Origin: CADEFX01 sp050260355
Lineage (GTDB): Bacteria; Pseudomonadota; Alphaproteobacteria; Rhizobiales; Hyphomicrobiaceae
DNA: 10,319 nucleotides
NCBI GenBank assembly: GCA_050260355.1
Contig: JBLNBZ010000006.1
Location: 1-10,319, forward strand
Direction of reading: 5' to 3'
Shown one piece after another: positions 6,702 to 10,319 of the stretch. The notes below the pieces were generated by a model. It was not told the origin of the DNA. It made no database searches and worked only from the letters and a program-made list of their open reading frames with translations. Positions within the stretch are counted from its first letter, which is position 1, and the number at the start of each line of letters is the position of its first letter. The translations under genes were made by a program, and so were the position numbers.

Positions 6702-7751
6702 TTGACGATCGCACAGGGCGTCGCGGCCGCCGTCGGACGCACCCCCCTCATCAAGCTGCGCCGTGCCTCGGAAGAGACCGGCTGCACCATCCTGGGCAAA
6801 GCGGAGTTCATGAACCCCGGCCAGTCCGTCAAGGACCGCGCCGCCCTCTTCATCATCCAGGACGCGGTCCGGCGCGGCCAGCTCAAGCCCGGCGGCACCG
6901 TCGTCGAAGGCACGGCCGGCAACACCGGCATCGGGCTGACCGTGATCGGCAATGCGCTCGGCTTCCGCTCCGTCATTGTCATTCCCGAGACCCAGAGTCA
7001 GGAAAAGAAGGATGCCCTGCGCCTCCTCGGCGCGCACCTCGTGGAGGTGCCGGCCCTTCCTTATAAGAACCCCAACAACTACGTGCATTACTCTCGGCGC
7101 CTGGCAGAGGCACTGGCCAAGAGCGAGCCGAACGGCGCCATCTGGGCCAACCAGTGGGACAACACCGCCAACCGTCAGGCCCACATCGACACGACGTCGC
7201 AGGAGATCTGGGACGACCTCGGCGGCAAGGTCGACGGCTTCGTATCCGCGATCGGCTCAGGCGGCACGCTCGGCGGCGTCTCGGACGGCCTCAAGGCCAA
7301 GCGCAAGTCGATCCAGATCGCGCTCGCGGACGTGCCCGGCGCCGCGCTCTACAGCTACTACACGACGGGCGAGCTCAAGGCCGAGGGGTCCTCCATCACC
7401 GAGGGGATCGGCCAAGGCCGCATCACCAAGAACTTCGAGGGCGCCGTCGTCGATCACGCCTATCTGATCCCCGACGCGGAGTCGGTTGCCGTCTGCTTCC
7501 AGCTCTTGCAGGACGAAGGTCTGTGCGTCGGCGGCTCGACCGGCGTCAACGTGGCTGGCGCCATCCGGCTCGCCAGGGAGATGGGCCCCGGGCACACCAT
7601 CGTCACCATGCTTTGCGACTCCGGCACGCGCTATCAATCCAAGCTCTTCAATCCCGAGTTCCTCAGGTCGAAGAACCTGCCGGTCCCGGAGTGGCTCGCC
7701 GCCAAGCCGCTGTCGCTGCCCTCCGCATTCGTCGATCCCGACAAGGCGTGA
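6702..7751 (+). CDS. cysK: Cysteine synthase A (O-acetylserine sulfhydrylase), TTG start
   Basis: This cytoplasmic PLP enzyme makes L-cysteine from O-acetyl-L-serine and sulfide. The protein has 349 residues from the TTG start. The PLP lysine is Lys44 in NPGQSVKDRAA. The phosphate and substrate loop reads EGTAGNTGIGL (69-79), the Ala form rather than EGTSGNTG, and the glycine-rich loop GSGGTLGGVS follows later. Segments such as IPETQSQEKKDALRLLGA, PYKNPNNYVHYSRRLAE, ALYSYYTTGELKAEGSS and the C-terminal RYQSKLFNPEFLRSKNLPVPEWL fit the roughly 345-residue form common in alphaproteobacteria. Cystathionine beta-synthase-like enzymes share the fold, but the context favours cysteine synthase. It is the first gene of a plus-strand unit with alaX (3-bp gap) and sseA. 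Translation from TTG implies reduced initiation, offset by a strong AAGGAG site. Confidence 0.93.
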   Translation: MTIAQGVAAAVGRTPLIKLRRASEETGCTILGKAEFMNPGQSVKDRAALFIIQDAVRRGQLKPGGTVVEGTAGNTGIGLTVIGNALGFRSVIVIPETQSQEKKDALRLLGAHLVEVPALPYKNPNNYVHYSRRLAEALAKSEPNGAIWANQWDNTANRQAHIDTTSQEIWDDLGGKVDGFVSAIGSGGTLGGVSDGLKAKRKSIQIALADVPGAALYSYYTTGELKAEGSSITEGIGQGRITKNFEGAVVDHAYLIPDAESVAVCFQLLQDEGLCVGGSTGVNVAGAIRLAREMGPGHTIVTMLCDSGTRYQSKLFNPEFLRSKNLPVPEWLAAKPLSLPSAFVDPDKA

Positions 7752-7754
7752 GGC

Positions 7755-8477
7755 ATGACCGAGCCGCTGTTCCGCACCGATGCCTACGCCAAGGAGTGCC
7801 CCGCCACGGTGATGGGCCTCAATGAGCGCGGCGGCATCGTTCTCGATCGCACCGTCTTTTACGCCTCGGCCGGCGGTCAGCCCGGCGACAAGGGCACGCT
7901 CGAGCTTGCCGACGGCAGCGTCTGCCCGATCGCGACCACCGTGTGGGAGGCGGACAAGACCACCATCGCCCACGTTCCCGCCGACGGCGCGGCGCCACCC
8001 GCGCCCGGCCAGTTGGTGCGCGTGATCCTGGATTGGGACACGCGGCATCGCCACATGCGCATGCATACCGCGCTCCATTTGCTCTGCAGCCTCGTCAAGT
8101 TCCCCGTCACCGGAGGACAGATCGGTGCTGCGGAGGGCCGGCTCGACTTCGACATCTCCGATCCGTCGGCCATCGACAAGGAGCGGCTCACCGCGGACCT
8201 CAACGCGCTCGTCGCCGCCGATCATCCGGTCACCGAGCGCTGGATCAGCGATGCCGAGCTCGAGGCCAATCCGCATCTCGTGCGCACCATGGCCGTGAAG
8301 CCGCCGATGGGAACCGGCAAGGTCCGCCTCGTCGTGATCGGCCCTGATGGCAGCGTCGATCTCCAGCCCTGCGGCGGCACGCACGTGCGCTCCACCGCCG
8401 AGATCGGCCGGCTCGCCGTCACCAAGATCGAGAACAAGGGGAAGCAGAACCGCCGCATCCGCGTGATCTTCGCCTGA
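7755..8477 (+). CDS. alaX: Alanyl-tRNA trans-editing protein AlaX
   Basis: AlaX proteins are free-standing relatives of the AlaRS editing domain; they hydrolyse Ser-tRNA(Ala) or Gly-tRNA(Ala). The 240-residue protein has the expected FYASAGGQPGDKG (35-47; many homologues have FYPxGGGQPxDxG). The zinc ligands are all present: His104 and His108 in HTALHLL, Cys206 and His210 in CGGTHV. The GTEI-like segment is RSTAEIGRLAVTKIENKGKQNRRIR. The length fits the larger AlaX type without the C-terminal oligomerisation domain of AlaRS. The ATG is 3 bp after the cysK stop, so the two are almost certainly co-transcribed and may be translationally coupled. The family is secure; the exact mischarged amino acid is not visible from sequence. 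Confidence 0.92.
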   Translation: MTEPLFRTDAYAKECPATVMGLNERGGIVLDRTVFYASAGGQPGDKGTLELADGSVCPIATTVWEADKTTIAHVPADGAAPPAPGQLVRVILDWDTRHRHMRMHTALHLLCSLVKFPVTGGQIGAAEGRLDFDISDPSAIDKERLTADLNALVAADHPVTERWISDAELEANPHLVRTMAVKPPMGTGKVRLVVIGPDGSVDLQPCGGTHVRSTAEIGRLAVTKIENKGKQNRRIRVIFA

Positions 8478-8565
8478 GCCCACAGCACCCACGGCCTCGG
8501 CTCGGTCATCGCAACTCATTCGAGCACATCCACAACGAGACTGAGAACACGGAGGCGACACACTC

Positions 8566-9426
8566 ATGTCAGCATCGCCATCGCAATGGATCGTCGAGAC
8601 GGAGTGGCTCGCCGCGCGCCTCGACGCGCCTGACATCATCGTGCTCGACGGGTCCATGCATCTGCCGACCACCAAGCGCAACGCGCGCGCGGAGTACGAG
8701 GCGGGGCACATTCCGGGCGCGTTCTTCTTCGACATCGATGAGGTCGCGGACAAGAGCAGCTCGCTGCCGCATATGCTGCCGTCTCCCACCCAGTTCGCGA
8801 GCCAGGTGAAGAAGATGGGCATCGGCGACGGGCTCAAGATCGTCGTCTACGATTCCGAGGGGCTCTACTCGGCCGCGCGCGTGTGGTGGATGTTCCGCAC
8901 CATGGGCCACGACGACATCGCCGTGCTCAACGGCGGCCTCAAGAAATGGAAGGCCGAGGGGCGCCCGATCGAGGATGGCCCCGCGCGAGCGCGCACGCCG
9001 CGCCACTTCACGCCTCGCTTCAACGCGGGCCTCGTGCGCGATGCCGAGGAGGTCAAGAAGCTGATCGGCGATGCGAAGGTGCAGATCGTGGACGCGCGCG
9101 CCGCCGCGCGCTTTGCCGGCACCGCGCCCGAGCCGCGTCCCGGCCTGCGCTCGGGCCACATCCCCTCGTCCAAGAACCTGCCGTTCACGAACCTTCTCAA
9201 TCCCGATGGCACTCTGAAGGACGAGGCAGGCTTGCGTGCGGCATTCGCCGCGGCGGGCATCGATATCGCCAGGCCTGTGGTCGCGAGCTGCGGCTCCGGC
9301 GTGACGGCCGGCGTGATCGCCTTCGCGCTCGCCCAGCTCGGCGCTTCGGACGCGGCCGTCTACGACGGCTCCTGGTCGGAATGGGGCGCGCGCACGGACC
9401 TCCCCATCGAGACCAGCGGCGCCTGA
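8566..9426 (+). CDS. sseA: 3-mercaptopyruvate sulfurtransferase (two-domain rhodanese family)
   Basis: This cytoplasmic enzyme moves sulfur from 3-mercaptopyruvate (a cysteine transamination product) to thiophilic acceptors. The 286-residue protein has two rhodanese domains. The N-terminal inactive domain contains LDGSMHLPTTKRNARAEYEAGHIPGA (27-52) and VVYDSEGLYSAARVWWMFRTMGH (93-115). The C-terminal active domain has VDARAAARFAG, EPRPGLRSGHIPSSKNLPF and the catalytic loop CGSGVT with Cys242. CG(S/T)GVT is the mercaptopyruvate type; thiosulfate sulfurtransferases usually have CRKGVT. A GGAGG ribosome binding site (8551-8555) precedes the ATG by 10 bases. It lies 88 bp after alaX on the same strand with no clear terminator between, and a sulfur role fits the neighbouring cysK. 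The repeat region begins about 30 bp past its stop. Confidence 0.93.
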   Translation: MSASPSQWIVETEWLAARLDAPDIIVLDGSMHLPTTKRNARAEYEAGHIPGAFFFDIDEVADKSSSLPHMLPSPTQFASQVKKMGIGDGLKIVVYDSEGLYSAARVWWMFRTMGHDDIAVLNGGLKKWKAEGRPIEDGPARARTPRHFTPRFNAGLVRDAEEVKKLIGDAKVQIVDARAAARFAGTAPEPRPGLRSGHIPSSKNLPFTNLLNPDGTLKDEAGLRAAFAAAGIDIARPVVASCGSGVTAGVIAFALAQLGASDAAVYDGSWSEWGARTDLPIETSGA

Positions 9427-9455
9427 GCCCACGGCGCAACCCGACCCCTTACGTC

Positions 9456-9524
9456 ATCCCGCCGCTCGTGCGTGAAACGCACGAGCGGGAAAAGCCTGCC
9501 CCCGCGAAGGCGGGGGGCCGGGAT
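9456..9524 (+). repeat. Hairpin element, copy 1
   Basis: A perfect 12-bp stem (CCGCTCGTGCGT, 9462-9473, with ACGCACGAGCGG, 9477-9488) closes a GAA loop. GGAAAAGCCTGCCCCCGCG and AAGGC follow, and an outer pair ATCCCG (9456-9461) / CGGGAT (9519-9524) encloses the element. Being 36 bp past the sseA stop, it may also act as a transcript 3' end, though no T-run follows. Confidence 0.85.
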
Positions 9525-9577
9525 CCAGATGCGCCTCCGCTTGCTCTGCGGACGTTGATGCGCGCGACGCGCACCGC
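9518..9577 (+). repeat. Partial unit of the 150-bp repeat (copy 0)
   Basis: From CCGGGATCCAGATGCG to the GCACCGCCCA before 9580, this matches the first part of the full units with a few substitutions (for example GCGCCTCCGC for GCGGCTCCAC). It is fused directly to the end of hairpin element copy 1 and lacks the second half of the unit. Confidence 0.75.
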
Positions 9578-9730
9578 CCATTGGCGTCATTCCGGCGAAG
9601 GCCGGAACCCAGATGCGGCTCCACTTGCTCTGCGGACGTTGATGCACGCGACGCGCCCCGCCAGCGCTTCAACCGCGAGGCAGAAGCTGCTGCCCGGCCC
9701 CTGGATCCCTGCCTGCGCAGGGATGACGCC
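9578..9730 (+). repeat. REP-doublet-like unit, copy 1
   Basis: The unit opens GGCGTCAT (9583-9590) and closes with its inverse ATGACGCC (9723-9730). Just inside each end is a hairpin: TCCGGC/GCCGGA (9591-9606, loop GAAG) and ATCCCTGC/GCAGGGAT (9705-9724, loop CTGC). The internal part includes GCGGACGTTGATGCACGCGA and CTTCAACCGCGAGGC. This is the layout of a REP doublet (REPIN) or small non-autonomous element. Confidence 0.8.
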
Positions 9731-9756
9731 ATAGAGTTGGCACGGTCTCGCCCCAA

Positions 9757-9905
9757 CCATTGGCGTCATTCCGGCGAAGGCCGGAACCCAGATGCGGCTC
9801 CGCTTGCGCTGCGGACGTTGATGCACGCGACGCCCCGCCAGAGCTTCAACCGCGAGGCGGAAGCTGCTGCCCGGCCCCTGGTCCCTGCCTGCGCAGGGAT
9901 GACGC
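9757..9905 (+). repeat. REP-doublet-like unit, copy 2
   Basis: A direct repeat of the unit at 9578-9730. By eye it differs in four substitutions and two small indels (2 nt and 1 nt) over about 149 bp. The second hairpin is shortened by loss of one base (stem TCCCTGC/GCAGGGA, 9882-9899). The spacer between the copies (9731-9756) is unrelated sequence. Confidence 0.8.
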
Positions 9906-9940
9906 AAATGGGGGATGGGTCGCGTCATCTCTCTGGCGTG

Positions 9941-10004
9941 ATCCCGGGGCCGCGTGAGCGTAAACGCTCACGCGGGAAAAGCCTGCCCCCGCGAAGGCCG
10001 GGAT
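9941..10004 (+). repeat. Hairpin element, copy 2 (covarying arms)
   Basis: The stem CCGCGTGAGCGT (9950-9961) / ACGCTCACGCGG (9964-9975) differs from copy 1 at three positions in each arm, and every change is compensated. The following GGAAAAGCCTGCCCCCGCG and AAGGC are identical to copy 1. The outer pair ATCCCGG (9941-9947) / CCGGGAT (9998-10004) is perfect. Confidence 0.85.
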
Positions 10005-10037
10005 GATGCGAAAGCCGCCCAGCGAGCGCCGAACAGT

Positions 10038-10139
10038 CCCTTCTCCCCCCCGGTGGGGAGACGGTTAGGAGGCGGGGCAGACACGAGCTCGGCTTATGCC
10101 GCTGCCCCTCTCCCCGGCAAGGACGGGGAGCGGGGGATG
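10038..10139. repeat. Degenerate CTCCCC/GGGGAG inverted repeat
   Basis: Two hairpins, TCTCCCC/GGGGAGA (10042-10061) and CTCCCCG/CGGGGAG (10110-10130), lie either side of a GGGGCAG (10074-10080) / CTGCCCC (10102-10108) pair. The GGTTAGGAGG wording resembles the dispersed CTCTCCCC...GGTTAGGG repeats seen in many proteobacterial genomes. The copy looks degraded. Confidence 0.55.
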
Positions 10140-10160
10140 ATGCTCTTGGTCCCGGCCCTC

Positions 10161-10210
10161 GCCTTCGCGGGGGCAGGCTTTTCCCGCTCGTGCGTTTCAC
10201 GCACGAGCAG
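10161..10210 (-). repeat. Hairpin element, copy 3 (inverted)
   Basis: The reverse complement of copy 1 (9462-9511) with one difference, at 10209, which turns an outer stem pair into a wobble. Stem CCGCTCGTGCGT (10184-10195) with loop TTC and right arm 10199-10210. Copies 1 and 3 face each other across about 650 bp of repeat sequence. Confidence 0.85.
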
Positions 10211-10319
10211 CGCCCGGATGTCGCCGCATATTTGGCATGGCCCCCCCCCAACCCCCACCTCAAACCCCACCAAAGAGGCCCCGTCCGGCCCAGCGCCCAT
10301 GCGGGGTGCAGCGCAAGAA

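Larger units (their letters stand above)
9427..10319. other. Gene-free repeat mosaic downstream of sseA
   Basis: About 890 bp without a credible gene. It holds, in order: a 50-bp hairpin element, a partial REP-type unit, two full REP-doublet units, a second hairpin element, a degenerate CTCCCC/GGGGAG repeat, an inverted third hairpin element, and a C-rich stretch with nine C in a row (10241-10249). Open frames cross the region on both strands, but their peptides (for example RHSGEGRNPD, VPAFAGMT, GVIPAQAGIQ) are the familiar by-products of REP-type repeats. Confidence 0.8.

Noticed and set aside
7257..8837. A 526-codon minus-strand frame opposite cysK, alaX and sseA
   Set aside because: It spans three secure genes in antisense and has no domain pattern of its own.
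9518..9905. CRISPR array
   Set aside because: The repeats are about 150 bp with internal hairpins and inverted ends, and there is no regular short repeat and spacer pattern.
9454..10300. Several open frames of 65-141 codons in the repeat region
   Set aside because: Their peptides repeat with the DNA repeats and carry typical REP-derived strings such as RHSGEGRNPD and AFAGMT; no unique sequence supports a gene.

Overview
The window is high-GC chromosomal DNA from an alphaproteobacterium, most likely of the order Hyphomicrobiales (Rhizobiales). The evidence is the order tRNA-Leu / tig / clpP / clpX, a TTAA-N7-TTAA CtrA-type site, an Omp25/31-like beta-barrel protein, and a cysK-alaX-sseA cluster. 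I cannot name a genus from the sequence alone. Nothing before about 9430 looks like a mobile or foreign region.

Left part (1-3378, all on the minus strand): a protein-quality-control cluster reads right to left as tRNA-Leu(UAG), trigger factor (tig), ClpP peptidase, and the N-terminal 237 residues of the ClpX unfoldase, which runs off the left edge. Trigger factor meets nascent chains at the ribosome and ClpXP degrades proteins. The trigger factor carries a striking C-terminal tail with 24 histidines in 41 residues, the most unusual protein feature here.

Middle part (3379-6473): a divergent region with a 20-bp palindrome followed by T residues leads into a plus-strand membrane fatty-acid hydroxylase / sterol desaturase family protein, then a secreted FecR-domain protein. 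A 52-residue, two-helix membrane protein converges on the fecR-like gene with a 5-bp gap; a sigma-54-like -24/-12 sequence lies upstream of it. A strong 13-bp hairpin separates it from a minus-strand outer-membrane beta-barrel protein gene.

Right part (6474-9426): a divergent intergenic region with a perfect CtrA-type box separates the barrel gene from cysK (TTG start, strong RBS), alaX (3 bp after cysK) and sseA (88 bp after alaX). CysK makes cysteine, SseA handles the cysteine-derived 3-mercaptopyruvate, and AlaX clears mischarged tRNA-Ala. This looks like one sulfur / amino-acid unit.

Right end (9427-10319): I see no credible gene. The region is a patchwork of repeats: two nearly identical 150-bp REP-doublet units with inverted ends plus a partial third, three copies of a separate 50-bp hairpin element (one inverted) whose arms covary, a degenerate CTCCCC/GGGGAG repeat, and a C-rich tail. 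The open frames through it encode repeat-derived peptides and are probably not genes.
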